64,000 nucleotides of DNA from Curvibacter gracilis ATCC BAA-807 (GTDB lineage: Bacteria; Pseudomonadota; Gammaproteobacteria; Burkholderiales; Burkholderiaceae_C). The notes under the pieces are model-generated. The model saw only the letters and a list, made by a program, of their open reading frames with translations. It had not been told where the DNA came from and searched no databases. Every line of letters starts with the position of its first letter. Position 1 is the stretch's first letter. Of this stretch, positions 8,958-18,433 are shown piece by piece. The translations under genes were made by a program, and so were the position numbers. The stretch is taken from positions 1-64,000 of the forward strand of contig NZ_JADZ01000017.1 in assembly GCF_000518645.1 (NCBI RefSeq). Reading direction: 5' to 3'.

Positions 8958-10082
8958 ATGTCTCAAGAATCGACCGGCCAAGCCCTGCACATCCTCCATC
9001 TGGAAGACTCACCGGTCGACCACGAATTGGCCCGCCTGGCGCTGCAGCGCGCAGGGCTGCAGTTTTCCATCGAGAGGGTGGACACCCTGGAAGACTTTGA
9101 CCGCGCCCTGGCATCGCGCCCTGACATCGTGCTGGCCGACTATCAATTGCCCGGCTTCAATGCATTGGACGCCTGGCGACACGTGCAAGAAGCAGGCCTG
9201 GCCAGTCAGATGCCGGTGATCCTGCTGTCCGGTGCCATCGGTGAGACAGCGGCGGTCCAGGCCATTCAACACGGCATCAGCGACTACCTGCTCAAGGACA
9301 GCATCGGCAAACTGGCCCACACCATCACCCGCGCACTTGAAATCCACCAGGCCCACCGCGAACGCGAACACGCGGCGCGAGAGCTGGCGGCCTCACAGCA
9401 ACGGCTGGCCGAACTGGCCGAACACCTGCAGAGCTCGATTGAACAAGAGCGCAGCGCGATTGCCCGCGAAATCCATGACGACATTGGCGGTGCACTCACC
9501 GCGGTGAAGTTCGACCTGGCCTGGCTGAGCCGACACAGCACTGGCGAGCCCATGGACGGCCATATCAAGGCGGCTTCGGACATGCTGCAGCACGCACTGG
9601 GCGCCAGCCAACGCATCATGTTGAACCTGCGCCCGCCCATCCTGGATCAGGGGCTGGTGCCTGCCTTGCAATGGCTGGCCGACAGTTTCACCCGCCGCAC
9701 CGGCATTCCCGCACGTCTGCAAGCCAGACTGGAGGGAGGCAGCAGCAGGGCATCGCGCGATGTTCAGTTGGTGGCCTACCGCACCGCCCAGGAATCCTTG
9801 ACCAACATCACGAAATACGCGCAGTGCAGCCGGGTCGACATCGATATTGCAGAAGACCGGGCCGCCTTGACCCTGGAAGTCTCGGACAATGGGCGGGGCA
9901 TCCATGGCGACGAACTCGAAAAGCCCAAGTCCTTCGGACTCAAGGGCCTGCAGGAGCGCGCCAGGATGGCCGGTGGATGGCTGGACATCAGCAGCCAGCC
10001 CGGACGTGGCACAGCGATCACGCTCACCGTGCCCATGGATGACGCACCCGACCTGACCCCCAACGAAGAGGACACCCCATGA
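8958..10082 (+). CDS. receiver-histidine kinase (NarL/DegS-type HisKA_3)
   Basis: A 374-residue soluble kinase. The N-terminal receiver domain has phospho-acceptor D61 (LADYQLPGF) and K113. A coiled-coil stretch (about 130-165) leads to a HisKA_3 helix with His173 (REIHDDIGG). A HATPase_c domain follows with DNGRGI and GLKGLQER. No membrane segment is present, so the input is the receiver itself or a cytoplasmic partner. The stop overlaps the next start as ATGA, so kinase and regulator are translationally coupled. It sits between the che and fli operons, which suggests but does not prove a link to motility control. Confidence 0.85.
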   Translation: MSQESTGQALHILHLEDSPVDHELARLALQRAGLQFSIERVDTLEDFDRALASRPDIVLADYQLPGFNALDAWRHVQEAGLASQMPVILLSGAIGETAAVQAIQHGISDYLLKDSIGKLAHTITRALEIHQAHREREHAARELAASQQRLAELAEHLQSSIEQERSAIAREIHDDIGGALTAVKFDLAWLSRHSTGEPMDGHIKAASDMLQHALGASQRIMLNLRPPILDQGLVPALQWLADSFTRRTGIPARLQARLEGGSSRASRDVQLVAYRTAQESLTNITKYAQCSRVDIDIAEDRAALTLEVSDNGRGIHGDELEKPKSFGLKGLQERARMAGGWLDISSQPGRGTAITLTVPMDDAPDLTPNEEDTP

Positions 10083-10708
10083 TCCGCGTGATGCTTTGCG
10101 ACGACCATGCCATGCTGCGCCGCGGCATCCGCGACACGCTGGCTGAGGCGGTGGACATCCAGGTCACGGCCGAAGCGGGCAGCTACCCCGAGTTGCGCGA
10201 GGCGCTGCGCAACTCCCCCTGCGACGTGCTGCTGCTGGACCTGAACATGCCGGGCCGTGGTGGCCTCGAAGTGCTCGCCAGCCTGAAAGAGACCCACCCT
10301 GACATCAAGGTGTTGATCGTCTCGATGTACCCCGAGGACCAATACGCCTTGCGATGCCTCAAGGCGGGCGCCCAGGGCTACCTGAACAAGGCCGGCGACC
10401 CCGAAGACCTGATCAAGGCCGTGCGGACCGTGATGGAGGGCCGCAAACACCTCACGCCCGAAGTGGCGCAGTTGCTGGCCGACAGCCTGTCGCGCCCAGC
10501 CCACGAGGCGCCGCACGCCACGCTGTCCGAGCGTGAACTGCAAACCCTGCTGAAAATCGCCTCGGGCAAGCGCCTGTCGGACATTGCCGAGGAGCTGATG
10601 CTCAGCCCCAAGACCGTCAGCGTCTACCGGACCCGGGTGCTGGAAAAGCTGAGCCTCAGCAACAACGCCGAACTCACGGTCTACGCGATACGCAACAACC
10701 TGGTCTGA
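10079..10708 (+). CDS. LuxR/NarL-family response regulator
   Basis: A 209-residue DNA-binding regulator. The receiver domain has DD at 8-9 and D54 (LLDLNMPG). A C-terminal LuxR-type helix-turn-helix occupies about 147-205 (LSERELQTL to NNAELTVYAIR). It overlaps the histidine kinase by four bases and is its obvious partner. It converges with fliR, leaving 22 bases between the stop codons. Targets are unknown. Confidence 0.9.
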   Translation: MIRVMLCDDHAMLRRGIRDTLAEAVDIQVTAEAGSYPELREALRNSPCDVLLLDLNMPGRGGLEVLASLKETHPDIKVLIVSMYPEDQYALRCLKAGAQGYLNKAGDPEDLIKAVRTVMEGRKHLTPEVAQLLADSLSRPAHEAPHATLSERELQTLLKIASGKRLSDIAEELMLSPKTVSVYRTRVLEKLSLSNNAELTVYAIRNNLV

Positions 10709-10730
10709 ACGCGCCGGATCAAAGCCCCCC

Positions 10731-11498
10731 CTAGTGCACGCCGAACAGGTCCATGGCGCGCTCCAACAAGGCCAAGACCGGTTGATCCAGCATCGGGGTG
10801 ATGAGCGACACCCCCAGCAAACCGATGCTGAGTGTGACCGGAAACCCCACCGAGAAGATGTTCATCTGGGGCGCCACGCGCGAGATCACCCCCAGCATCA
10901 GGTTCACGAACAACAGCAGGCCGATCACCGGCAAGGCAATCCACAAGGCACTGGAGAACAGATCGGCTCCCAGCTGATACAACTTCAGCTGCGCCAGGGC
11001 CTCCAGAAAATTGCCATCGGCCGGAAACGCCTCAAAGCTCTTGATCACGGCCATCAGCAGCATCAGGTGGCCGTTGATCACCACGAACAGCAAGGTGGCG
11101 ATGTTGCCCATGAAAGAGGACACCGCACTGGATTGCCGATTGGTCATGGGGTCAAAGAACGAAGCGAAGCTCAGGCCCATCTGCAGACCGATCAGCTCCC
11201 CCGCCAACTCGACGCAGCCGAACACCAGCCGGGCCGCAAAGCCGATCGCCAAGCCCACCCCCACCTGTTGCAGCACCGCGCCCAGGGCCTGGGTGCTGTT
11301 GACCGAGATCATGGGCTGATCGACCAGCACGGCCTGGGCCGACAGCGCCACCAGGAATGCCAACCCGATCTTGGCGCGCGTCGGGATCGAACGCACCGAA
11401 TACACCGGCGCGACCGAGAACATGGCCAGCACGCGCAGAAAAGGCCACAGGATCGGCGATATCCAGGCGACGATCTGCGCCTCGGAAAACGAGACCAC
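10731..11498 (-). CDS. fliR: flagellar export apparatus protein FliR
   Basis: FliR is a membrane component of the type III export gate with FliP and FliQ. The 255-residue protein is made of about six hydrophobic helices and ends MDLFGVH. The start is the GTG at 11498, two bases after the fliQ stop, giving MVSFSEAQIVAW; a longer reading frame upstream runs through fliQ and has no family similarity. It is the last gene of the fliLMNOPQR operon. Confidence 0.94.
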   Translation of the reverse strand: MVSFSEAQIVAWISPILWPFLRVLAMFSVAPVYSVRSIPTRAKIGLAFLVALSAQAVLVDQPMISVNSTQALGAVLQQVGVGLAIGFAARLVFGCVELAGELIGLQMGLSFASFFDPMTNRQSSAVSSFMGNIATLLFVVINGHLMLLMAVIKSFEAFPADGNFLEALAQLKLYQLGADLFSSALWIALPVIGLLLFVNLMLGVISRVAPQMNIFSVGFPVTLSIGLLGVSLITPMLDQPVLALLERAMDLFGVH

Positions 11499-11500
11499 GC

Positions 11501-11770
11501 CTAGCCCGCCATGGTCGGGATCGACTCGATCATGCGCCGCAGATAGTCCACCAGCGTGGTCAACATCCATGGCCCGCCCACCAGGAACACCGCCACCGCA
11601 GCCAACAGCTTGGGCACAAAGGTCAGGGTGGTCTCATGGATCTGCGTGATGGCCTGGAACACACTGACGACCAGCCCCACCACCATCACCACCAGCAAGA
11701 TGGGCAGTGACACCAGCAACATCAACTCCATCGCTTCGCGCCCGATGGTCAACACCATTTGTGGATTCAT
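11501..11770 (-). CDS. fliQ: flagellar export apparatus protein FliQ
   Basis: An 89-residue protein with two hydrophobic helices, as expected for FliQ of the export gate. It starts MNPQMVLTIGREAMEL at the ATG at 11770, with AAGGGCGG just upstream; the in-frame extension to 11815 is not family-like. It lies between fliP (13 bases upstream) and fliR (two bases downstream). Confidence 0.95.
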   Translation of the reverse strand: MNPQMVLTIGREAMELMLLVSLPILLVVMVVGLVVSVFQAITQIHETTLTFVPKLLAAVAVFLVGGPWMLTTLVDYLRRMIESIPTMAG

Positions 11771-11783
11771 GACCGCCCTTTTC

Positions 11784-12590
11784 TCAGTTTGCAAAGCTGG
11801 CCGCCAGCGAGCCAATCATGAGGTTCCAGCCGTCGGCCAGCACGAAGAGCATCAATTTGAACGGCAAGGCCACCAGCACGGGAGACAGCATCATCATCCC
11901 CAACGACATCAGGATGCTGGAGACCACCATGTCGATCACCAGAAACGGGATGAAGATCATGAAGCCGATCTGGAACGCAGTCTTGAGCTCGCTGGTGGCA
12001 AAGGCAGGCACCAGGATGCGCAAGGGTGCCGTCTCGGCCGTCACGCTCGGATCCAGCTTGGCCAAGCGGGCGAACAGCGCAAAGTCGGACTGACGGGTCT
12101 GCTTCAGCATGAACTGCCGGATCGGTGGATCGGCCTTGGCCATGGCCTGCTCAAAGCTGATCGCATTGGTGCTGTAAGGCAGATAGGCCTCTTCGTAGAT
12201 GCGGTCAAACGTCGGCCCCATCACGAAAAAGGTCAGGAACAGCGACAAGCCGACCACCACCTGGTTCGGAGGGGCTGATTGGGTGCCCAGGGCCTGACGC
12301 AGCAGCGACAACACGATCACGATGCGCGTGAAACCCGTCATCATCAACAGAATGGCCGGCAGAAACGACAGTGCCGTGAAAAACAGCAGCGTCTGGATGG
12401 GCACCGAAAAACTGGTGCCTCCGCTGCCCGACCCCACCAGCAGCGGCAGCTGCCCGGCCGGTTGCGCCTGTGCGCACCAGGGCAACAAACCGACCAGTGC
12501 CAGCGCAACGCTCGCCAACACCCCGGCCCGGCGGGAGAGTGAACCACGCTGCCAAAGCGCACGGGCAAAGCCCCTCAGATCAACGCCCAT
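11784..12590 (-). CDS. fliP: flagellar export apparatus protein FliP
   Basis: FliP forms the core of the flagellar export gate. The 268-residue protein has a basic start and a signal peptide (hydrophobic about 23-38, cleavage expected after AQA near 42). Hydrophobic helices follow at about 65-85, 105-120, 210-230 and 240-260, with family motifs [20 protein letters not shown] and [15 protein letters not shown]. It overlaps the end of fliO by 11 bases. Confidence 0.96.
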   Translation of the reverse strand: MGVDLRGFARALWQRGSLSRRAGVLASVALALVGLLPWCAQAQPAGQLPLLVGSGSGGTSFSVPIQTLLFFTALSFLPAILLMMTGFTRIVIVLSLLRQALGTQSAPPNQVVVGLSLFLTFFVMGPTFDRIYEEAYLPYSTNAISFEQAMAKADPPIRQFMLKQTRQSDFALFARLAKLDPSVTAETAPLRILVPAFATSELKTAFQIGFMIFIPFLVIDMVVSSILMSLGMMMLSPVLVALPFKLMLFVLADGWNLMIGSLAASFAN

Positions 12591-12930
12591 CGTTCACCGC
12601 CCCAGCAGGAGAGGCGGCCAACGCCGCAGCAAAACTGACAGGCGCCGCATCCGGCGATGCTGCCCCTGCGGCGACCACCGGAAAACTCTGCAGACAGGTG
12701 ACTTGTTGAGCGGTCACCCCCAGCACCAGCCAGGTCCGCGCATGGGGTGGCCCGACCTCGACCGTCACCACCCGCTGCTGCGGGCCCACGGCCACACTGG
12801 AGATCAGGTCCGAAGACAGCCAGACCCCGCCCGCCTTGCCACGCTGCAGGCGTTGCAGCCAGCGCAGGCCCCAAGGCAACAAGGCCAGCAAGCCCACCAG
12901 CAGGGCCAAAGGCCCGATGGATTGCCACAT
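12580..12930 (-). CDS. fliO: flagellar biosynthesis protein FliO
   Basis: A 116-residue protein with one N-terminal membrane helix (about 5-25) and a small cytoplasmic domain, as in FliO, which helps FliP assembly. The tail (about 85-116) is Ala/Pro-rich. Identification rests on the membrane helix, size and position between fliN and fliP. The stop overlaps the fliP start by 11 bases, and the start is five bases after the fliN stop. Confidence 0.88.
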   Translation of the reverse strand: MWQSIGPLALLVGLLALLPWGLRWLQRLQRGKAGGVWLSSDLISSVAVGPQQRVVTVEVGPPHARTWLVLGVTAQQVTCLQSFPVVAAGAASPDAAPVSFAAALAASPAGAVNDGR

Positions 12931-12934
12931 GCGT

Positions 12935-13375
12935 CTACCCCTTGCTCACGCGGCGCAGGCGCTCAGAGGGCGTGACCACGTCAGTCAGGCGGATACCGAA
13001 CTTGTCGTTCACCACCACCACCTCGCCTTGGGCGATCAGGTAGCCGTTGACCAGCACGTCCATGGGCTCGCCTGCCAGGGCATCCAGCTCCACGACCGAG
13101 CCCTGGGCCAATTGCAGGATGTACTTGATCGGCACCTTGGTGCGGCCCAGCTCCACCGACAGCTGCACCGGAATGTCCAGCACCATGTTGATGTCATTGA
13201 GCGAACCGTCCCCGTTGGGCGATCCCCCATAGGACGAGCGTGACGGCTCGCCCCCCGACAAGGGGCCACCGGGCTCATGCACCGGGCCATCATCGGCGCG
13301 CTTCTGCTCTTCCAGCGCCTCGGCCCAACCCGCCATGGGATCGTCAGCTGGATCCTGGTTTTCTTCAGACGACAT
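12935..13375 (-). CDS. fliN: flagellar motor switch protein FliN
   Basis: FliN is a C-ring protein that binds phospho-CheY and the FliH export complex. The 146-residue protein has an acidic, disordered first 60 residues and a C-terminal SpoA domain (about 65-145; VQLSVELGRTKVPIK to RLTDVVTP). The ATG at 13375 has GGAG seven bases upstream; an earlier TTG falls within that site. It overlaps fliM by 11 bases. Confidence 0.95.
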   Translation of the reverse strand: MSSEENQDPADDPMAGWAEALEEQKRADDGPVHEPGGPLSGGEPSRSSYGGSPNGDGSLNDINMVLDIPVQLSVELGRTKVPIKYILQLAQGSVVELDALAGEPMDVLVNGYLIAQGEVVVVNDKFGIRLTDVVTPSERLRRVSKG

Positions 13376-14369
13376 TCTTATCTCCAATCCAGTTCAGATC
13401 GTGGCTGCGCAGGCACTCCTCGATCCGGATCGCATACTTTGAGTTGTGAGTACCGTATTGGCACTCGAAAATCGGCACGCCGCCGATCGAGGCACGGATG
13501 CGGGGCTGGCGGTCCAGCTCGATGAAGTCACCGGGCTTCATGGCCAGCAATTGCTCCACGGTGGCATCGGCACGGGCCAGCTCGGCCACCAGGGTCACTT
13601 CGGCCGCCTGGATCTCACGCGTCAGCACCTTCACCCAACGGCGATCGACCTCGATCGAGTCCCCCTGCGTGGAGGAATACAACACATCGCGGATCGGCTC
13701 CAGGGTGGCATAGGGCATGCACAGGTGGATGGCGCCCGACAACTCGCCGATTTCCAGCTGGAACGCGGTGGACACCACGATCTCACTGGGCGTGGCGATG
13801 TTGGCAAACTGAGGCTGCATCTCCGAGCGCTGGTATTCCAGCTCCAGCGGGTAGATGCCCTGCCAGGCCTTCTTGTACTCGGTGCAGATCACGTCCACCA
13901 GGCGGTTGATCACGCGCTGCTCGGTCGGCGAGAAGTCTCTGCCTTCGATGCGGGTCTGGAACTTGCCAACGCCACCATACAAGGTGTCGATGATGCCGAA
14001 CACCAGCGCCGGCTCACACACGATCAGACCACTGCCGCGCAAGGGGCGGATGGCCACGATGTTGAAATTGGTCGGCACGGCCAGCTCGCGCAGAAAGGCG
14101 CTGTAGCGCTGCACGGCCACGGTGCCCACCGAAATCTCGGGGCTGCGGCGGATGAAGTTGAACAGGCCGATGCGGAAGTTGCGGGCAAAGCGCTCGTTGA
14201 CGATTTCCATCGTCGGCATGCGCCCGCGAACAATCCGCTCCTGGCTGGAAATGTCGTAGCTGCGGACCGCCCCCGCCTCGGGGATGTCCTCGACGATCTT
14301 CTGACTCTCGCCCGTGACCCCCTCCAGAAGCGCATCGACTTCTTCCTGGGAGAGAAAGGATTCGCTCAT
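13365..14369 (-). CDS. fliM: flagellar motor switch protein FliM
   Basis: FliM is the main CheY-binding protein of the C-ring. The 334-residue protein starts MSESFLSQEEVDALLEGV, the conserved CheY-docking segment. The middle domain (about 45-230) interacts with FliG, and a SpoA domain (about 250-325) pairs with FliN. The length is typical. It follows fliL by nine bases and overlaps fliN by 11. Confidence 0.97.
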   Translation of the reverse strand: MSESFLSQEEVDALLEGVTGESQKIVEDIPEAGAVRSYDISSQERIVRGRMPTMEIVNERFARNFRIGLFNFIRRSPEISVGTVAVQRYSAFLRELAVPTNFNIVAIRPLRGSGLIVCEPALVFGIIDTLYGGVGKFQTRIEGRDFSPTEQRVINRLVDVICTEYKKAWQGIYPLELEYQRSEMQPQFANIATPSEIVVSTAFQLEIGELSGAIHLCMPYATLEPIRDVLYSSTQGDSIEVDRRWVKVLTREIQAAEVTLVAELARADATVEQLLAMKPGDFIELDRQPRIRASIGGVPIFECQYGTHNSKYAIRIEECLRSHDLNWIGDKNVV

Positions 14370-14378
14370 GAGGGCTCC

Positions 14379-14933
14379 TTACTGGACGATGAAGTTGGAA
14401 AACAGCACCGCTGTGAGCGGGCTCTCAGCTCGTTTGACCTTCTTCTTTTTCTTGGCCTTGGGCGCCTCTTCCTCTTCTTCGACTTCGTAGCCCAGAATGC
14501 GCGAAGACTCCTTGAGGATCTCGCCGGCCAGTTTTTCCTTGCCGTCAGCGGTCAACAATTCTTCCGAGGTGCGCTGGGAGGACTGGCGAAGAATCATGTC
14601 GCGGATCTTGGGCAGATAGGCCTTGACCTGATCGGCCGCATGCGCATCCTCGATCTCGAAGGTCACACCGATCTGGGCGAATCGGTCGCCCCCCTGATCA
14701 GCCAGGTTGACCACCATGTTCTCCAGCGGCAGGTAGGTGGGCGCCACTTTCTTGGCGTCGTGCGAGGCCGAAGCGGCGGGCTTCTCGTCACCGTCCTCGT
14801 CGGCATTCTTCTTCATGAGCAAAAAGTAGCCAGCACCACCACCACCCAGCAACAACACGGCCGCGATGATGATGATGAGCATCTTTTTGCTTTTGGGTTT
14901 TTCCTTGGCATCGGCTGCGGGAGCATCAGACAC
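14379..14933 (-). CDS. fliL: flagellar basal-body-associated protein FliL
   Basis: FliL surrounds the stator and supports torque. The 184-residue protein has a Lys-rich N terminus, one membrane helix (about 18-40) and a periplasmic domain. The segment at about 150-168 is strikingly charged, an acidic run followed by a lysine run, inserted before the conserved end LTAVLFSNFIVQ. The start is GTG at 14933 with GGAAGG upstream. It is the first gene of the fliLMNOPQR set. Confidence 0.93.
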   Translation of the reverse strand: MSDAPAADAKEKPKSKKMLIIIIAAVLLLGGGGAGYFLLMKKNADEDGDEKPAASASHDAKKVAPTYLPLENMVVNLADQGGDRFAQIGVTFEIEDAHAADQVKAYLPKIRDMILRQSSQRTSEELLTADGKEKLAGEILKESSRILGYEVEEEEEAPKAKKKKKVKRAESPLTAVLFSNFIVQ

Positions 14934-15122
14934 GTTGTTTCCTTCCGGCGATCACCCCACTGCACACCGGGACGGCTGGCAGTAGATGCATGTTGGGGAT
15001 TATTGGGTCAATCGAGCCCAATAATAGCCAGAATAGAAGCCCTAAAACGGGGTTAAAGGGGCTCAAGCCCGCGGGGCTGCTCAGCAGGCGCCCCCCAGGA
15101 TGAGGTCAACAGAACGCCCGCG
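14934..15122. promoter_or_regulatory. spacer between fliK and fliL, likely fliL promoter region
   Basis: This 189-base gap is the only sizeable break within the leftward fli genes, so a second promoter for fliLMNOPQR is likely here. On the minus strand TATTAT occurs near 15023-15018, but no matching -35 and no sigma-28 site is evident. No hairpin terminator after fliK could be identified. Confidence 0.35.
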
Positions 15123-16535
15123 TCAGACAAACAGATCGAGGGTGCGGTTGGTGCTGACCGAGCGCCGCACCACGGTGGCAGGGCCGTCAGAGGCCTGCGC
15201 CGACACGGTGCGCGAGCCCAGGCGCCGGATGCCTGAGCTGGCCTCTTCGCCCTGACGGGAGGAAGACGAAGACGTGTCCGACTGCCCACCACCAGCGCCG
15301 ACCGACACACCGGCCAAGACCAGCCCCTCGCCCTGCAACAAGGTTTTCAACTCGGGCAGGGCCCCGTTGAGCATGTCGCGCGTCGCCGCCTGATCCGAAC
15401 GGAAGGCCACACTCGCCTCGTTGCCGTTCATTGAAATGCTCACGGCCACCGGCTGCCCATTGCCCCCGTCCAGGGTCAACTCCGCGGCCTGGCGTTTCTG
15501 GTGGATCCAGTAACTGACCTGTTCCGCCACCACCTCCTCCGAGCTGCGCGCATTGGTGTCGCTCAAGCCGCCACCCGCAGCCCCGGCCGTGGTGGCGCTC
15601 ACGCCCAGGTTCTGGCTTCGGTCCTGCCCATCCGAAAAGGGCTGCAGGCTGACGCTTTGCCGATCTTCCTGCGCCTGGGCCGACTTGTGCTCGCTGGCCG
15701 AGCTGGGGTCCGTCCCCGCCAGGCGCCCCAGCAGCTTTCCGGTCTCCTCCGCGGCCGCCGCCAAGGGGGTGTTGTCCAGCACACGGGTGGCCATGTCCTT
15801 GAAATCGATGTCGGACTTGGCCAAGGGCACCAGATTGCCGGAGGCGCCAGCATCCGTGGTCAAGCCAGCCTTGCCGACCTCTGCACCGCCGCCGATCTGC
15901 GCCTGCAACTGGGCCAGCAGGTCCCGGTGGCCCTTGCGCGCCAAGGCGCCGGACTCGAGCGAAATACGCCCTGCATCCCCGCCCCCACCCGCGCCAGGGA
16001 CCGCCCCCGCAACCGCCCCCGTGCCGGCATCTTTCTGGGCCGCAGCTGCCATTTGCGCCAACACGGCCGGGTCGGTGGTGGCCTTGGTGATGTCCACCAC
16101 CCCCGCCGTGACCGCAGGCAGAGCCGTCCCCACGGCTGCGCCAGCAGCCGATTCCTTGGCGTCCGCCGTCGTACCAGCCCCAGCCGCAGCCTGGCGCGCC
16201 GCTTCGGCCAGCAGGGCCATTTGAGAGACCAGGTCGGTGGGCAAAGTGCCGTCCGCCGGGTTCAAGCCATCGGCCCCATCTCCTGTCAACTGCACCCCCG
16301 GCTTGCGCCGAGCCTGGCCTTGTGCGCCCTGCAACAGAGCGCCCAGGTCGCCAGTCCCATCGCCGCGCAGGGCCGTGGACGCATCAGTGCCGTCGGTCAA
16401 GGCCGTCGAAAAATCTTCGAGCAAACCGGTGAACTCCGCGCCAGCGCCTGCTGCCGCCTTGCCGTGCCCCCGGGTGTGCGCCGAGTTGGCCGACGCAGTG
16501 GCCGATGTGCTGCTGGATTTGACTTGTTCTACCAT
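15123..16535 (-). CDS. fliK: flagellar hook-length control protein FliK
   Basis: FliK is the secreted molecular ruler that stops hook growth and switches export specificity through FlhB. The 470-residue protein is Ala/Gly/Asp-rich and low in complexity for the first 330 residues. A compact FliK C-terminal domain follows (about 345-425: SYWIHQKRQAAELTLDGG to LKTLLQGEGLVLAGV) with a Ser/Arg tail ending RTLDLFV. Low N-terminal similarity is normal for this family. It follows fliJ by 11 bases. Confidence 0.9.
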   Translation of the reverse strand: MVEQVKSSSTSATASANSAHTRGHGKAAAGAGAEFTGLLEDFSTALTDGTDASTALRGDGTGDLGALLQGAQGQARRKPGVQLTGDGADGLNPADGTLPTDLVSQMALLAEAARQAAAGAGTTADAKESAAGAAVGTALPAVTAGVVDITKATTDPAVLAQMAAAAQKDAGTGAVAGAVPGAGGGGDAGRISLESGALARKGHRDLLAQLQAQIGGGAEVGKAGLTTDAGASGNLVPLAKSDIDFKDMATRVLDNTPLAAAAEETGKLLGRLAGTDPSSASEHKSAQAQEDRQSVSLQPFSDGQDRSQNLGVSATTAGAAGGGLSDTNARSSEEVVAEQVSYWIHQKRQAAELTLDGGNGQPVAVSISMNGNEASVAFRSDQAATRDMLNGALPELKTLLQGEGLVLAGVSVGAGGGQSDTSSSSSRQGEEASSGIRRLGSRTVSAQASDGPATVVRRSVSTNRTLDLFV

Positions 16536-16546
16536 GGTCTACCTCG

Positions 16547-16999
16547 TCAGGCTGTGGGCTGAATCTTCAGGCGGTGGCGCGAGGCTGCCAGCTCGTCCAC
16601 CTCTTTCTGTTCGCGGCGCTGCAGGGCCAGCGCGGCATCGTGCTGGCGCCGCTGCACCACCTGGCGCAGGCTCACCAGGCGCAGTTCGGCCTGGGTCAGC
16701 TCGCGCTCGGCGTCCTGCACCAGCTGGTCGTGGCGCGCCATCTGGGTCTTCTGCAATTCGATGGTCTGGTCCAGTCGGGCCATGAACTGGCGGTGATGGA
16801 ACATCACCTCCGGGGCCATGCCGAGTTGGCCGCGGATCAGCCAGCGCTGCTCGGTCTCGCCGGAGTAGCCGGTCAACTGGTCCATTTGCTGCTGCGCCCG
16901 CTGGCGCGCCAGCCTGGCCTGGGCCAGGCGCTGGACCGCGGCATCGCGCAGCCGCGTCGCATGCTCCATGGCCACCTGCAATCCGTGAGACGCTGCCAT
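16547..16999 (-). CDS. fliJ: flagellar export protein FliJ
   Basis: A 150-residue, almost wholly alpha-helical, Gln/Arg/Glu-rich protein predicted to form the FliJ coiled coil. FliJ connects the FliI ATPase ring to the FlhA gate and escorts chaperones. Identification rests on size, coiled-coil composition and position between fliI (15 bases upstream) and fliK. Confidence 0.88.
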   Translation of the reverse strand: MAASHGLQVAMEHATRLRDAAVQRLAQARLARQRAQQQMDQLTGYSGETEQRWLIRGQLGMAPEVMFHHRQFMARLDQTIELQKTQMARHDQLVQDAERELTQAELRLVSLRQVVQRRQHDAALALQRREQKEVDELAASRHRLKIQPTA

Positions 17000-17014
17000 C
17001 GTCGTGCTCCTGGG

Positions 17015-18433
17015 TCAGGGGTTGATCTGCAGGCCCAGGCTGGCGGCCATCTGGTCCAGCGCCTGTTGCAGATTGACGGCCTCGTGCATGTCCTGCTGCA
17101 AAAAGCCGGCCATGCCCCGCTGCAGCTGAATGGCCTCGTCCAGATCGGGGTCGCTGCCCTGTACATAGGCGCCGACCTGGATCAGATCGCGGCTCTTCTG
17201 ATAGCGCGAATACATGGCCTTGAAGCGCCGAGCCACCTCGATGTGGATCGGGCTGACCACGTTGTGCATCACGCGGGAGGCCGACTGTTCGATGTCGATG
17301 GCCGGGTAATGCCCGGCCTCGGCCAAGGTGCGCGACAAGACGATGTGCCCGTCCAGAATGGCCCGGGCCGCATCGGCGATCGGGTCCTGCTGGTCGTCCC
17401 CCTCGGACAGCACAGTGTAGAAAGCCGTGATCGACCCCACCCCATTGAGGCCGTTGCCACTGCGCTCCACCAACTGGGGCAGCTTGGCAAAACAGGAGGG
17501 CGGGTAGCCCTTGGTGGCCGGCGGCTCGCCAATGGCGAGCGCGATCTCGCGCTGGGCCATCGCATAGCGGGTGAGCGAATCCATCAACAACAGCACATGC
17601 TTGCCCTTGTCGCGGAAGTGCTCGGCCACCGCCGTGGCATAGGCCGCGCCCTGCATGCGCAACAAAGGCGGCGCGTCGGCGGGCGCCGCCACCACCACCG
17701 AGCGGGCGCGGCCATCGTCACCCAGGATGTCCTCGATGAACTCCTTCACTTCGCGTCCGCGCTCACCGATCAGGCCCACCACGATGACATCGGCCTGGGT
17801 GTAGCGGGCCATCATGCCCAACAGCACACTCTTGCCCACGCCAGAGCCTGCAAACAGGCCCAGCCGCTGGCCACGGCCCACGGTCAGCAAGGCATTGATG
17901 GCGCGCACACCAGTGTCCAGCGGCTCCCGCACAGGATCGCGGTCCATGGCATTGATCTGGCGCCGGCCCGGGGGTTCGGCCACCACGTCGAGCACCGGGC
18001 CTTGGTGATCCAGGGGTTGACCCGAGGCATCCACCACCCGCCCCAGCAGCCCATCGCCCAGCGGCAGGCGCAACACCCCCAGCGACAAGGCCGAGGCGGG
18101 CAAGGGTTCGTCGCCCAGGCGAGGAACGGGTACAAAGGGCAAGGCGGGCGTGACCACCGCCCCGCTGGACAAGCCGTGGATATCGCCGGCCGGCATCAGA
18201 AATGCCCGCTCGCCCGAGAAACCCACCACCTCGGCCAGCACCGGCGCCGAATCCTTCTGGGTGATCCAGCACTGCGAGCCCACCGGCACGCGAATGCCCG
18301 TGGCCTCCAGCACCAGGCCGGTCAAGCGGGTCAGCGTACCGCGGCTTTCCAGCGCCATGCCCCGCGACACCCGCTGGCGCAGGTCCTGCATGTAAACGTC
18401 CCAGCGCAGCGGGCTGTCGTGCTCAGTCGACAT
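17015..18433 (-). CDS. fliI: flagellum-specific ATPase FliI
   Basis: FliI is the F1-beta-like hexameric ATPase of the flagellar export machine. The 472-residue protein has Walker A AGSGVGKS (195-202), Walker [21 protein letters not shown] and family motif [12 protein letters not shown]. The ATG at 18433 ([14 protein letters not shown]) is used; an upstream extension in the same frame overlaps fliH and is spurious. It overlaps the end of fliH by 11 bases. Confidence 0.96.
   Translation of the reverse strand: MSTEHDSPLRWDVYMQDLRQRVSRGMALESRGTLTRLTGLVLEATGIRVPVGSQCWITQKDSAPVLAEVVGFSGERAFLMPAGDIHGLSSGAVVTPALPFVPVPRLGDEPLPASALSLGVLRLPLGDGLLGRVVDASGQPLDHQGPVLDVVAEPPGRRQINAMDRDPVREPLDTGVRAINALLTVGRGQRLGLFAGSGVGKSVLLGMMARYTQADVIVVGLIGERGREVKEFIEDILGDDGRARSVVVAAPADAPPLLRMQGAAYATAVAEHFRDKGKHVLLLMDSLTRYAMAQREIALAIGEPPATKGYPPSCFAKLPQLVERSGNGLNGVGSITAFYTVLSEGDDQQDPIADAARAILDGHIVLSRTLAEAGHYPAIDIEQSASRVMHNVVSPIHIEVARRFKAMYSRYQKSRDLIQVGAYVQGSDPDLDEAIQLQRGMAGFLQQDMHEAVNLQQALDQMAASLGLQINP

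Noticed and set aside
13446-15056. 536-codon plus-strand open frame opposite fliM and fliL
   Set aside because: It covers two well-supported genes on the other strand, has no family motif and no ribosome-binding site.
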